Below, one piece after another: positions 40,322 to 51,296 of a DNA stretch of 64,000 nucleotides. Origin of the DNA: DATFRY01 sp035489015. GTDB taxonomy: Bacteria; Myxococcota_A; Polyangia; Haliangiales; Haliangiaceae. The stretch covers positions 124,001 to 188,000 of the forward strand of contig DATHKR010000083.1 of NCBI GenBank assembly GCA_035489015.1, read 5' to 3'. The notes beneath the pieces are model-generated. The model was not told the origin of the DNA, did not search any database, and saw only the letters and a program-made list of their open reading frames with translations. How positions within the stretch are numbered: position 1 is the first letter of the stretch; each line of letters starts with the position of its first letter. Both the position numbers and the translations under genes were made by a program.

Positions 40322-40342
40322 GTCGGACGATAGTCGGACGAT
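40322..40342. repeat. 10-bp direct repeat overlapping the usp start codon
   Basis: GTCGGACGAT at 40322-40331 recurs as a near-identical unit ending in the ATG at 40341, an 11-bp step. It covers the place where a ribosome-binding site would lie and contains a GATAGT -10-like box 6 nt before the ATG. It could be a regulator half-site pair or a chance duplication. Confidence 0.4.
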
Positions 40343-41285
40343 GAAGCTGAGGAAGATCCTGGTCGGAACCGACTTCTCGCCGGAGTCGGAGGTGGCCCTC
40401 GAGCACGCGGTCGGCATCGCCCGCCACGTGAAGGGTGAAGTGATCCTGGCCCACGCCGGCACCACCATCGACACCGCCGACGCCGCGCTGGCCCCGGAGA
40501 GCGCGGCATTGATCGAGTACGAGCGGATCGTATCGGAGCACGCCGCCGCCAACCGCGCGCAGCTCGGCCAGCTGGTCGAGCGGGTGCGCGGCCGCGGGGT
40601 GGCCGCGTCGGAGCGCGAGATGGACGGCTTCCCCGACACCAGCCTCAGCGAGACGGCCGACCAGCTCGACGTCGATCTGGTGGTGATCGGCACCCACGGC
40701 CGGACCGGGATCAAGCGGCTCCTGCTCGGCAGCGTCGCCGAGCGGGTGGTGCGCCTGTGCCGGCGCCACGTGATGGTGGCCCGGCCCAGGGGCGCGGGCG
40801 CCGAGGGCTACCGCCGCATCCTGGTCCCGACCGACTTCTCGCCGCGCGCCGATCACGCGCTCGAGATCGCGCTCGATCTGCTCGCCGAGGGCGGCGAGAT
40901 CGAGCTGCTCCACGCGTGGAGCCTGCCGGCCCTGACCGGTTCGCTGGTGCCGAGCGCGATCAGCGAGAAGGCCCTGGCGCCGGTCCGCTCGTCGTTCGAG
41001 GTGGGCGCGCGGGCCAAGGCGGAGGCGGTGGTCGCGCGGCTGGGTCGGCCGCGGGCCCGGATCGAGTGCACGATCGTCAACGACTCGCCGGCCCACGCGA
41101 TCGACCAGCGCGCCCAGGACGGGCACGACCTGATCGTGATCGGCGGGCACGGGCGGCGCGGCCTGCGCCGGCTCATCCTCGGCAGCGTGGCCGAGGCGAC
41201 CGTGCGCCACGCGCCCTGCTCGGTGATCGTGGCGCACGAGCGGACCGCGATCGCGGGAGACGATGGCCGGCCCCCGACGGCGTGA
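40341..41285 (+). CDS. tandem universal stress protein (two UspA domains)
   Basis: 314 residues with two Usp domains (about 1-150 and 155-300). Each starts with an ILVGTDFSP or ILVPTDFSP strand and ends in an ATP-binding G-x2-G-x9-G[ST] loop (THGRTGIKRLLLGS; GHGRRGLRRLILGS). Tandem Usps are cytosolic stress-linked nucleotide-binding proteins. The 3' end overlaps the CDF transporter gene by 23 bp, suggesting co-expression. Confidence 0.92.
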   Translation: MKLRKILVGTDFSPESEVALEHAVGIARHVKGEVILAHAGTTIDTADAALAPESAALIEYERIVSEHAAANRAQLGQLVERVRGRGVAASEREMDGFPDTSLSETADQLDVDLVVIGTHGRTGIKRLLLGSVAERVVRLCRRHVMVARPRGAGAEGYRRILVPTDFSPRADHALEIALDLLAEGGEIELLHAWSLPALTGSLVPSAISEKALAPVRSSFEVGARAKAEAVVARLGRPRARIECTIVNDSPAHAIDQRAQDGHDLIVIGGHGRRGLRRLILGSVAEATVRHAPCSVIVAHERTAIAGDDGRPPTA

Positions 41286-42213
41286 GCGGGGCCACCGGGT
41301 GGCGCGCCCGGCCACCGCTCCTTCCACGACCGAGGCCGAGCGCGGCCGCGCGGTCCGCCGGGTGCTGCTCGGCATCCTGGTCCTCAACGCGGCGGTGTTC
41401 GCGGCCAAGGCCGCCTACGCGGTCTGGTCCGGATCGCTCGCCATCGCCAGCGACGCGGTCCACTCGCTGCTCGACGCGGCGGCCAACGTCATCGGCCTGG
41501 TCGTGCTCCGCTTCGCCCACGCGCCGCCCGATCAGGGCCACCCGTACGGCCACCGCAAGCTCGAAGTGGTCGCGGCGGCGGCGATCGGCGTCTCGGTCGG
41601 GATCGCCGCGTTCAAGTTCGCCTGGGACGCGATCGAGGCGCTCCTGACCGGGCGGCCCGCGCCGCACACCTCCGCGGTCGGCTTCGCCGTGGTCGGCGGC
41701 ACCTGGCTGGTCAACCTGGTCGTCGCGCGCTACGAGGCGCGCCGCGCGCGCGAGCTGGACAGCGCGTTCCTGGCCGCCGACGCGGCCCACACCGCGTCGG
41801 ATCTGCTGGTCACCGCCGGGGTGGCGGCGTCGTTCACCGCGTCCTACTTCGGGGCGGGCTGGGCCGATCCGCTCGGCGCGCTCGCCATCATCGTGTTCGT
41901 CGGCCGGATCGCGTGGGGCATCCTCAAGTCCAACATCACGGTCCTCATCGATCGCGCGGTGATCGACCCGGAGCGAGTGGCGGCGGTGGCGCGCGCGGTC
42001 GACGGGGTGGAGGACGTGCACCGGGTGCGCTCGCGCGGCACCGAGGTGGCCGCCCAGCTCGACCTGCACCTCCTGGTCGACGGCGATCTGCCGCTGCGCG
42101 AGGCCCACGCCATCGCCCACGCGGTCGAGGACCGTCTGCGCGCGACCATCCCGGCCATCGACGACGTGACGATCCACATGGAGCCGTCCGACGATCCGGA
42201 GGAGGGGCTGTGA
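41263..42213 (+). CDS. cation diffusion facilitator family metal exporter
   Basis: 316 residues with six transmembrane helices. The metal site is formed by SDAVHSLLDAAAN in TM2 and AADAAHTASDLLV in TM5 (H/D pairs of the CDF family). GHPYGHRKLE is the conserved cytosolic loop. A C-terminal ferredoxin-like domain contains EDVHRVRSR. It should export a divalent metal such as Zn2+, Fe2+ or Mn2+ by proton antiport. Start ATG 41263; GTG 41299 is an alternative that would avoid most of the overlap. Confidence 0.92.
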   Translation: MAGPRRRERGHRVARPATAPSTTEAERGRAVRRVLLGILVLNAAVFAAKAAYAVWSGSLAIASDAVHSLLDAAANVIGLVVLRFAHAPPDQGHPYGHRKLEVVAAAAIGVSVGIAAFKFAWDAIEALLTGRPAPHTSAVGFAVVGGTWLVNLVVARYEARRARELDSAFLAADAAHTASDLLVTAGVAASFTASYFGAGWADPLGALAIIVFVGRIAWGILKSNITVLIDRAVIDPERVAAVARAVDGVEDVHRVRSRGTEVAAQLDLHLLVDGDLPLREAHAIAHAVEDRLRATIPAIDDVTIHMEPSDDPEEGL

Positions 42214-42249
42214 GCCGCGCGATCGGCGCCGACGATCAGCCGCGCGGCT
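42213..42249. terminator. compound inverted repeat across convergent stops
   Basis: AGCCGCGCG (42213-42221) pairs perfectly with CGCGCGGCT (42241-42249). The 19-nt loop holds a second small stem (ATCG/CGAT). It spans the stop codons of the CDF gene and of the kinase gene on the other strand. No U-tract. Confidence 0.4.
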
Positions 42250-45200
42250 CGACCAGCCGCGCGTAGCCGTCGGCGATCATCCGCGGCACCTGGGCGGCGA
42301 GATAGGTGGCGCGCAGCGCGGCGTCGTGCAGCCGGGCCGCCTTGCGCTCCACCTCGGCCCGCCCGCGCCGGAGCGCGTCGCGCGCCTCCTCGAGCCGACC
42401 GGCCAGCTCGCACACGCGGGCGTGGAAGTGGAGGATCTGCTCGGACCCCTCCGGCTGCTCGATCTCTCCCTGCAACGCCACCGCTCGCCCGGTCAGCTCG
42501 GCCCCCTCCGCCGCGCGGCCGAGCCGGGCCAGCGCCATGCCCTGCACCGCCAGCCCGTAGATCTCGCCGATCGCCATCAGCGTGGCGTGCGCCATCTGGG
42601 TGGCCGAGCGCGCCGCCTCCAGCACCCGGTCGGCCGGCACCCCACACTCGAGCTGGGCCAGACACACATAGATGAGGGCGCGGACCTGCTGGTAGCTGTC
42701 GTTGTCCTCGACCGCCTGGGCCAGGCCGCGCTCGAACAGCTCGAGCGCGCGGGCCGGGTCGCCGCGCTGGAGCTTCACCTGCCCGAGCGAGACCAGGACG
42801 TCGGCGGTGTTGGCCCGCTCGCCGATCTCCCGGGACATCCCCAGCGCCTTGCTGAGGTAGCGCTCGCCGCGCTCGATCTCGCCCACGTCGGCGTAGCACT
42901 GGCCGATGTTGCCCAGCTTGAGCGCGATGGAAGATCGATCGCCCAGCGCCTGATCGAGCTTGAGCGAGCTCTTGTAGTGGGCCAGCGCCTCCTCGGCCTC
43001 GCCGAGCGCGGCCAGGACCAGCCCCATGTTGTTGAGCGCGCGCGCCTCCAGCCGGGTCAGCTTGAGCATGCGGTAGATGACCAGCGTCTCGGCGTAGGCG
43101 TCGAGCGCCTCGTGCAGCCGGGCGGTGTTCCAGAGGACGCTGCCGCGGGTGTTGAGGATGACCGCGCGCGCCTCGAGGTCGTCGCCGGCGTCGCCGCACA
43201 GCGCGAGCGCCTGATCGCACAGCGCCAGCGCCTCGGCGTTCTGCCCCGACTGGCGGGCGATCTCCGCGCGCAGGCGCAGCGCCTCGGCCTCGGCGCGCGG
43301 CGCGTGCGCCTGCCGCGCGTAGGCCTGGGCCGGCTCGACCGCGCGCAGCGCCGAGGGCAGCCGGCGCACGTCGATGTAGAACTGGGCCAGCCGCGAGTGG
43401 GCCAGGGCCAGCCGGCCCGGGTCGCCCAGCGCCTCGCCCTCCTTGCGCATGGCGTCGATCTCGCGCAGCTGGGCCGGCCGCCTGGCCAGCCGGCGCAGGA
43501 CCTCCTCGCGCTGGCCGCGCGCGGCAAAGCGGCGCTCGTGCTCGTGCGCGGGCAGGAGCTTCAACGCGCGGGTCAGCTGGCGGAACGCGTCCTGGGTGCC
43601 GCCGACATCGACCGCGTGGGCCGCCGCGCGCGCGTAGCCGTCGGCCGCGGCGGTCGCCTCGCCGGCCAGCTCCAGGTGGCGCGCGACCAGCGCGTCGTCC
43701 TGGCCGGTCCGGTACGACGGCGAGGCGCTCAGCCGATCGGCCGCCGAGCGGTGCAGGGCGGCGCGCTCCTCGTCGGGCAGGAGCCCGTAGGCCGCGCTCA
43801 GGGTCAGGTCGTTGCGGAAGGCGAGCTGGTGGGCGCCGTGCCGCTCGAGCAGCCCGCGCTCGACCAGGCCGTCCAGAGCTGCCGCGGCCGGCCGGCCGGT
43901 CAGCTCCTCGACCAGCGCGGTCGAGAAGCGCCGCCCGAGCACCGCGGCGCACACCAGCGCCTCCTTCTCGAGCAGCGGCAGCTGGTCGATGCGGGTCACC
44001 AGCAGCGCCTCGACCGTGGCCGGCACCTGCAGCGCCGCGTCGCGCACCATCCAGCGCAAGAGGCCGCCCTCGCCCGGGTCGGCGACCAGGATGCCGCGGT
44101 CGACCAGCGAGTCGATCATCTCGTTGATGAAGAGCGGGTTGCCGCCGGTGCGGGCCAGGACGTGGCGGGCCAGCTCGCGCATCGACTCGTCCGGCGCGAA
44201 CCGGCGGAGCAGCAGCTCGAGCCGGGCCACGTCGTCCAGCTCCTCCAGCCGGATGATCTCGCCGCGCGCCGCGCGGGCCAGCTCCTGCACCCGACGGTCC
44301 GGCCGGGCGGTGAAGATGGCCAGGAGCGGGCGCGAGGCCGGCACCGCCAGCATCTCGCGGAACAGCTCCATGCTCTGATCGTCGGCCCAGTGGGCGTCCT
44401 CGGTGACGATGACGAGCGGCTTGTCGGCCGAGAAGTGGCGCTCGATCCGCACCATGATCTTCTTGATCCGGTCGCGCCGCTCCTCGGCGTCCATGTCCGG
44501 GCCGTCCTCGAGCCGCGCGCCGAACAGCGGCGCGGCCGCGCGCACCACCGCGCGCAGCTCGGTGTCGTCGGCCGGGTCGAAGTAGAACAGGCGCGCCGCC
44601 GCCTCCAGCCGGCGCAGGACCTCGTGCGGCTCGGCCCCGTCGGCCAGGCCGAGCAGGTCGCGGCCGAGATCGGCCAGCAGCCCGAGCGGAGTCAGCGAGG
44701 TGGCCGCGCGCGCGGCGGCGTGGACCAGGAGCACCTGTCCGTCGGGGATCGGGGCCAGGAACGCGCCGATGAGCGCGCCCTTGCCGACCCCGGCCTCGCC
44801 CAGCACGATGACGTATCGGTGGCCGCCGCGGACCAGCACGTCGCGGTAGGCGTCGCGCAGCGCCTTCAGCTCGAGCTCGCGCCCGACCAGGGTGGTGGCC
44901 GCCTCGCCGCGCTCGCGCAGGCGCTGGACCCGCTCCTTGGGCCCGCGCACCCGGTAGATCCGGGCCCGTTGCCCGCTGGCGTTCGGGTCCCACTCGACCT
45001 CGCCCTCGGCCGCGGCCCCGGTCAGGTCGATGGTGGCCAGCTCCTCGAAGGTCCAGTCGTCGCGCGCCACCCGCGCCACCGCGCCGCCGCACAGGATGTC
45101 GCCTCCCTGCGCCTCGCTGGCCAGCCGGCGGGCCATCCCGGTGGTCGCGGCCGACAGCTCGAACCCGGCGCGCACCTCGCGGCTGCGGCGGACCAGCGCG

Positions 45201-46585
45201 ACGCCGCGCTGCAGGCCGATCGCCAGGCGCAGCTCCGGCTCGACGTCGAGCCCGATGCCGTCGAGCGCGTCGATGAGGGCCAGCGCGAGCCGGATCGCGC
45301 GCGAGCCGTCCTCCTCGCTCGAAATCGGCAGGCCGATGACGCAGGTCAGGCCGGCCTCGTCCATGCGGTGGACGTAGGCGTCGTGCTTGAAGGCGATGTC
45401 GCGCGCGACGGTCAGGAACTCCTCGAGCAGGCGGAGCGCCTCGCGGTTGCCCAGCCGGCGCTCGAGGGCCGGGCCGCCCGCGATGTGCCCCTCCAGCACC
45501 ACCACGTGGCGGCGCTCGCGCGACTCGCGGGCCGGCTCGCCCGACGATCCGATCGCCGCCGGTGTCGACTCGCGCACCTCGCGCGAGCGCGGACGCTCCG
45601 GCTCGGTCCCGCGCGCCGCCACCGGCACCGGCGGGCTGCTCGGCGGACGCTGGCGCGCGCGCCGATCGGGCGGCTCGAGCGCGTTGGCGACGAACTGGGC
45701 CAGGGTACCGGAGTCGAACGGCTCGCCGGTCTGGCGGGCCATGGCGAACTGGAACCGGCCGAGCGCGGTCTGCAGATCGCGCCCGGTCTGGAACCTGTCG
45801 TCGCGGTGGAACGCGATCGCGCGCAGGATGATCTCCTCCAGCTCGGCCGGGATGTCGCGGTTGAGATCGCGCGGGCGCGGCACCGCGCCGCCCTTGACCT
45901 GGGCCAGGACGTCCTTGCCCTTGCCGGAGAACAGCGGCCGGCCGGTGGCCAGCTCGAACAGCACCACGCCGGCCGAGTAGACGTCGGCCCGTCGATCGAC
46001 CAGCTCGCCGCGCGCCTGCTCCGGCGCCATGTAGGCGAACTTGCCCTTCACCACGCCCTCCTCCTCGTGGACGTCGATCGCGCGGGCGATGCCGAAGTCG
46101 ACGATCTTCACCGCGCCGTCGTAGGAGACCAGGATGTTCTGGGGCGAGATGTCGCGGTGGACGATGCCGAGCGGCTCGCCGAAGTCGTCGGTCTTGCGGT
46201 GGGCGTAGTCGAGCCCCTTGGCCACCTGCTGCACGATGTACGAGCAGAGCCCCGGCGGCACGAAGGTGCGCCGCCGGCTGACCTCCTGCATCACGCGGAG
46301 GAGATCGAGCCCCTCGACGTACTCCATGGCCAGGAAGTAGTTCTCGCCCAGCTGGCCGAAGTCGAACACCTGGACGATGGACGGGTGATTCAGGCCGAGC
46401 GCGATGCGCGCCTCGTCCACGAACATGGCGGCGAACTGGCGCGAGCGGGCAAAGGCCGGGTGAATCTTCTTGATGACCAGCTGCTTGGACAGCCCCTGGG
46501 CCACCTGGGTGCGGGCCAGGAACACCTCCGCCATCCCCCCGGACCCGATGCGGCGGATGAGGTGGTATTTGCCGAACTGCTCCAT
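42236..46585 (-). CDS. Ser/Thr kinase - cyclase-like - AAA ATPase - TPR regulator
   Basis: 1449 residues in four parts. The kinase (about 7-275) has VIKKIHP, IVHRDISPQNIL and VDFGIAR. A cyclase-homology domain (about 355-500) has lost the metal-binding Asp motif (VVLEGHIAGG), so it is probably inactive. A STAND/AAA_16-like ATPase (about 555-850) begins LVGRELELKAL with Walker A GEAGVGKG. At least ten TPR-like repeats run from about 970 to the end. This is the layout of large myxobacterial signalling kinases that integrate protein and nucleotide signals. Stand-alone gene; a TAAGCT box lies 20 nt upstream of ATG 46585. Confidence 0.9.
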   Translation of the reverse strand: MEQFGKYHLIRRIGSGGMAEVFLARTQVAQGLSKQLVIKKIHPAFARSRQFAAMFVDEARIALGLNHPSIVQVFDFGQLGENYFLAMEYVEGLDLLRVMQEVSRRRTFVPPGLCSYIVQQVAKGLDYAHRKTDDFGEPLGIVHRDISPQNILVSYDGAVKIVDFGIARAIDVHEEEGVVKGKFAYMAPEQARGELVDRRADVYSAGVVLFELATGRPLFSGKGKDVLAQVKGGAVPRPRDLNRDIPAELEEIILRAIAFHRDDRFQTGRDLQTALGRFQFAMARQTGEPFDSGTLAQFVANALEPPDRRARQRPPSSPPVPVAARGTEPERPRSREVRESTPAAIGSSGEPARESRERRHVVVLEGHIAGGPALERRLGNREALRLLEEFLTVARDIAFKHDAYVHRMDEAGLTCVIGLPISSEEDGSRAIRLALALIDALDGIGLDVEPELRLAIGLQRGVALVRRSREVRAGFELSAATTGMARRLASEAQGGDILCGGAVARVARDDWTFEELATIDLTGAAAEGEVEWDPNASGQRARIYRVRGPKERVQRLRERGEAATTLVGRELELKALRDAYRDVLVRGGHRYVIVLGEAGVGKGALIGAFLAPIPDGQVLLVHAAARAATSLTPLGLLADLGRDLLGLADGAEPHEVLRRLEAAARLFYFDPADDTELRAVVRAAAPLFGARLEDGPDMDAEERRDRIKKIMVRIERHFSADKPLVIVTEDAHWADDQSMELFREMLAVPASRPLLAIFTARPDRRVQELARAARGEIIRLEELDDVARLELLLRRFAPDESMRELARHVLARTGGNPLFINEMIDSLVDRGILVADPGEGGLLRWMVRDAALQVPATVEALLVTRIDQLPLLEKEALVCAAVLGRRFSTALVEELTGRPAAAALDGLVERGLLERHGAHQLAFRNDLTLSAAYGLLPDEERAALHRSAADRLSASPSYRTGQDDALVARHLELAGEATAAADGYARAAAHAVDVGGTQDAFRQLTRALKLLPAHEHERRFAARGQREEVLRRLARRPAQLREIDAMRKEGEALGDPGRLALAHSRLAQFYIDVRRLPSALRAVEPAQAYARQAHAPRAEAEALRLRAEIARQSGQNAEALALCDQALALCGDAGDDLEARAVILNTRGSVLWNTARLHEALDAYAETLVIYRMLKLTRLEARALNNMGLVLAALGEAEEALAHYKSSLKLDQALGDRSSIALKLGNIGQCYADVGEIERGERYLSKALGMSREIGERANTADVLVSLGQVKLQRGDPARALELFERGLAQAVEDNDSYQQVRALIYVCLAQLECGVPADRVLEAARSATQMAHATLMAIGEIYGLAVQGMALARLGRAAEGAELTGRAVALQGEIEQPEGSEQILHFHARVCELAGRLEEARDALRRGRAEVERKAARLHDAALRATYLAAQVPRMIADGYARLVEPRG

Positions 46586-46666
46586 GACCGCCGAGGCGAT
46601 CCGCAGCTTACGGCGGTTCGCGCCCGGTTTTCCAGGAGCCTGATTCGGTCGCGATCGCGCGCGGCC

Positions 46667-48166
46667 CTAATCCAGCCCCAGGAGCGGCAGGAGCAGGCGC
46701 AGGCCGCCGAGGATGATCGCGAATCCCACCACATCGAACACGATCCCGGCCCGCACCATCTGGCGCACGCGGACCAGGCCGGTCGCGTAGGCCATCGCGT
46801 TGGGCCCGGTCGAGATCGGCAACATGAAGCCGAACGACGCGCCGATGGTGGCGCCGAGCGCGGGCGGGACCGGCGAGACCCCGGCCGCCTGGGCCAGGGC
46901 GACCGCGAGGGGCGCCACCAGCGTGGCGGTCGCGGTGTTGCTGGTCGCCTCGGACAGGACGATGCCGGCCGCGATGCAGAGAGCGGTCATGCCCCAGAGC
47001 GAGCTCGCCCCGGTCCACGACACCATCGTCTCGCCCCAGGTGGCGGCCAGCCCGGTGGTGCGCGCGAGGTCGCCCAGCATGATGCCGCCGCCGAAGAGGA
47101 GGATCACCCCCCAGTCGATGCGGGTGGCCTCGCTCCAGGTGAGCGCGCGGCGGGGCTCTCCGCCCGGGCCGGCCGGCCCGGCGGGGAGGGCGAACAGGGC
47201 GCAGCCGGCCGCCAGCGCGACGACCTCCTCGGTGACGTGGCCGGTGACCCACCTGGTCACGGCCGCGCCAGGCATGGTCACCTCGAGCAGGCCGGGCGCG
47301 AGCCAGCCGACGATGGCGGCGCCGAGCGCGGCGACCACCGCCTTCTCGCCCCGGTTCCACGGCACCCGGCCGCCCGGCGCGCCGCCGTCCCACACCAGTG
47401 GCTGGCCGGGACGCACCCCGAGCACGGCGGCGAACAGGAGCCACAGCGCCAGCATCATGACGATCACCAGCGGGACGCACAGCGCCATCCACGGCAGGAA
47501 GCCGACGTGGTGGCCGGCCTCGCGCAGGGCGCCGATGCCGATCAGGTTGGGCGGCGTCCCCACCGGCGTGCCGAGGCCGCCGACCGACGCGCCCCACGCC
47601 ACCCCGAGCACCAGCGCGGTGCCGAGCTTCCGATCGCCGGTCGCCTCGGCCGCGGCGATCGCGATCGGCAGGGCGATGGCGGTGGCCGCGACGTTCGACA
47701 TCCACATCGACAGCGCGCAGGTGCTGGCCGACAGGGCGACCACCAGCGACATGCGCCCGCGCGCTCGCCGGGCCAGGGTCCCGGCCAGGCGGCGGCCGAG
47801 CCCGTGCACCTTGATCGCCTCGGCGATGAAGAACGACCCGATGAACAGGAACAGGAGCGGGTTGCCGAACGCGGCGAACGCCTGCCGGGCCGGCGCCACC
47901 CCCGAGACCACCGCCATCGCGGTCGCGACCAGCGCGGTGACCGCCATCGGGACCGGCTCGGTCAGCCACCAGACCGCGCAGAACACCATGATCGCCGACA
48001 GCGTGCGCTGGGCGGTGGACAGGTCGTGGGTGAGGAGCGCGGTCAGCCCGCCGGCGACCGGGCCAAGCCACAGGCCGATCGCGCGCAGGCGGGCCTCGAA
48101 GCGAGCCTCGGCCGGGCTGACCGCGCCGCGCTCGTCGACCACGCTCCCCGATCGATCGTCGGCCAT
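46667..48166 (-). CDS. SLC13/DASS family sodium-coupled anion transporter
   Basis: 499 residues with about 12 hydrophobic helices. Two SNT signature motifs are visible: MWMSNVAATAIALPI and SEATSNTATATLVAPL. Nearby GTPPNLIGIG and STGPNAMAYATG are the paired hairpin loops. It should import dicarboxylates (succinate, fumarate, malate) or sulfate with sodium. It lies downstream of fumC and a lipoprotein gene on the same strand, so dicarboxylate transport linked to fumarase fits. Confidence 0.88.
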   Translation of the reverse strand: MADDRSGSVVDERGAVSPAEARFEARLRAIGLWLGPVAGGLTALLTHDLSTAQRTLSAIMVFCAVWWLTEPVPMAVTALVATAMAVVSGVAPARQAFAAFGNPLLFLFIGSFFIAEAIKVHGLGRRLAGTLARRARGRMSLVVALSASTCALSMWMSNVAATAIALPIAIAAAEATGDRKLGTALVLGVAWGASVGGLGTPVGTPPNLIGIGALREAGHHVGFLPWMALCVPLVIVMMLALWLLFAAVLGVRPGQPLVWDGGAPGGRVPWNRGEKAVVAALGAAIVGWLAPGLLEVTMPGAAVTRWVTGHVTEEVVALAAGCALFALPAGPAGPGGEPRRALTWSEATRIDWGVILLFGGGIMLGDLARTTGLAATWGETMVSWTGASSLWGMTALCIAAGIVLSEATSNTATATLVAPLAVALAQAAGVSPVPPALGATIGASFGFMLPISTGPNAMAYATGLVRVRQMVRAGIVFDVVGFAIILGGLRLLLPLLGLD

Positions 48167-48178
48167 CGACTGCGCCGA

Positions 48179-48861
48179 CTACGGCTTGGCGGGCTGCCCG
48201 GCCGGGACCCGGGTCTCGGCCTCGAACGGCGCGATGCGCAGGTTGTCGAACCAGGAATCGGACTCCCAGTTGTCGACGGCGAAGTAGCGGTGGCCGGGCC
48301 CGTCGAGCGGCGACGGATCGCCCAGGGTCAGGAACGGCGAGGTCATGTCGTTGACGAACCACTCGATGCGACCGCCGCGGCGGACCAGCTTCCAGTGATA
48401 GCGCTTGCCCGGCTCCACCTTGGGCGAGCGGCGCTCGACCAGCGCAGTGCCGTGCTCGTCGCCGCGGGCCAGGATCGACTTCGAGTTGCTCCACCCGCCC
48501 ATGACCGCGACGTAGCCGGTCGAGGTGTACCGGCCGCCGTCCTTGTCGAACGAGCGGCCGTCGCCGTAGAGCTCCACCTTGATGTCGCCGTCAGGCGTGT
48601 TGGACCACACGTCGAGCTCGATGACGGCGTCGCGCGGCAGCGCGCGGCGCAGCCACAGCGGGTGGTTGTGGGCCCCCCGCGCGCTCAGGGCCCCGTTGAC
48701 CAGCTGATAGACGTCGGAGGTGGCGCGCCAGTCGCTGCCCAGGTCGGAGCGCTCGAAGTCGTCGGTCCACGCGGCGGTGATCGGGGCCGGCTCGTCGGCG
48801 TCCTTCTGCTTGCACCCGCCGGCCAGCGCCGCGGCCGCCAGCACCGCCGCCAGCCCGCGCG

Positions 48862-48865
<4 letters not shown>
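48179..48865 (-). CDS. lipoprotein with concanavalin/LamG-like fold
   Basis: 228 residues. The signal peptide ends ALAGGC (lipobox). The mature domain has DDFERSDLGSDWRATSD at its start and FAVDNWESDSWFDNLRIAPFE at its end, the pattern of beta-sandwich glycan-binding or DUF1080-like domains. The substrate is unknown. GTG 48865 overlaps the fumC stop by 4 nt (GTGA), an unexpected coupling with a TCA-cycle gene. Confidence 0.7.
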
Positions 48866-50262
<1,397 letters not shown>

Positions 50263-50328
50263 GGCGGGATTTACCCTCGCTCCGCGGCCGGTCGCAAGGC
50301 CGCCGGCCCGGGTGTCGTACCGGCCGAT

Positions 50329-50334
50329 TAGTCT
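50329..50334 (+). promoter_or_regulatory. -10 box (TAGTCT) of the exonuclease gene
   Basis: TAGTCT ends 8 nt before ATG 50343. A weak GGAAGA lies in the gap. Fits the leaderless pattern seen at other first genes here. Confidence 0.35.
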
Positions 50335-50342
50335 GGAAGAAC

Positions 50343-51296
50343 ATGGATCGAGAGCCTCCTCGTGAGCGGGACATCGTGGTCTTCGACGTCGAGACCACCG
50401 GCACCGACCGGACTCACGACCAGGTGATCGAGCTCTGCGTGCAGTTCGGCCTCGAGGGGCCCGACGGGGGCTCCAGCCAGGTCTGGCGCATCCGCCCGTC
50501 GTGCCCGATGAGCCCCGGGGCCCAGGCGGTGCACGGGATCTCCATGGACGATCTGGCCGGCTGCCCCAGCTTCGGCGACGTGGCCCGCGACGTGCGCGAG
50601 GTGTTCGACGGCGCGCTGGTCATGATCGGCTACAACCTCGCGTTCGACATCGAGATGTTGCAGGCGGAGTTCGGGCGGATCGGGGCCCCGCCGATGTGCC
50701 TGGTCGGCAAGCAGCTGGTCGATCCGTTCCGCCTGTGGCAGCGGTGCGAGCCGCGCTCGCTGCAGGACGCTCATCGCCGCTTCGTCGGCCAGGAGTTCAC
50801 CTCGGCCCACAGCGCGTCGGCCGACGTGGCCGCCACCGGCCGCGTGCTGCGCGGGATGCTGGCCCACTTCAACCTGGCCGGCGACTGGACCCAGATCGCC
50901 CAGGTGTGCGAGCCGGAGCGAGACGCGTGGGTCGGCTCGAGCCGGCACATCCGCTGGGACGAGGAGGGTCGCCTGGTGCTCGGGTTCGGCAAGCACGCCG
51001 GCGTGCCGCTGAGCGAGCTGGCCCGCGGCCCCGACGCCACCTATCTGGAGTGGATCCTGGAGAAGGACTTCCCGCTCCACGTGCGCGAGATGTGCCGGCG
51101 CGCGCTCGAGCTGGAGGCGGCCGATCTGGTCGACTGGGTGCGCCGGGTTTATGCGCGCCGGCCGGCGCCGGCGCGGCCGGTCGAGGATTCACCGCTCGAG
51201 GATTCACCGCTCGAGGATTCAGACGAGCTCGAGGACCGCCCGATCGCGCAGCTCGGTGGCGCGGCTCAGGGCCTCGGCGGTGTCGGGGCGCACTGA
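50343..51296 (+). CDS. DnaQ-like 3'-5' exonuclease
   Basis: 317 residues. The DEDDh exonuclease domain (about 10-180) has VVFDVETTGTD (ExoI), GYNLAFDIEML (ExoII) and HSASADVAATGRVL (ExoIII, with the HxxxxD). A second segment (about 215-255, LVLGFGKHAGVPL) matches the small DUF3820 domain often fused to these nucleases. Likely a DNA- or RNA-trimming nuclease in repair or recycling, not the replicative proofreader. The C-terminal EDSPL repeats and the last 78 bp overlap the 3' end of the convergent kinase gene. Confidence 0.88.
   Translation: MDREPPRERDIVVFDVETTGTDRTHDQVIELCVQFGLEGPDGGSSQVWRIRPSCPMSPGAQAVHGISMDDLAGCPSFGDVARDVREVFDGALVMIGYNLAFDIEMLQAEFGRIGAPPMCLVGKQLVDPFRLWQRCEPRSLQDAHRRFVGQEFTSAHSASADVAATGRVLRGMLAHFNLAGDWTQIAQVCEPERDAWVGSSRHIRWDEEGRLVLGFGKHAGVPLSELARGPDATYLEWILEKDFPLHVREMCRRALELEAADLVDWVRRVYARRPAPARPVEDSPLEDSPLEDSDELEDRPIAQLGGAAQGLGGVGAH
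51183..51222 (+). repeat. 15-bp tandem repeat near the exonuclease C-terminus
   Basis: GAGGATTCACCGCTC occurs at 51183-51197 and 51198-51212, with a partial third copy to 51222. It encodes EDSPL repeats. The third copy also provides the TCA that, on the other strand, is the stop of the kinase gene at 51219. Confidence 0.85.

Noticed and set aside
51183..51222. Possible CRISPR-like or attachment-site repeat
   Set aside because: The units are directly adjacent without spacers and are in frame as EDSPL codons, so this is a coding microsatellite.
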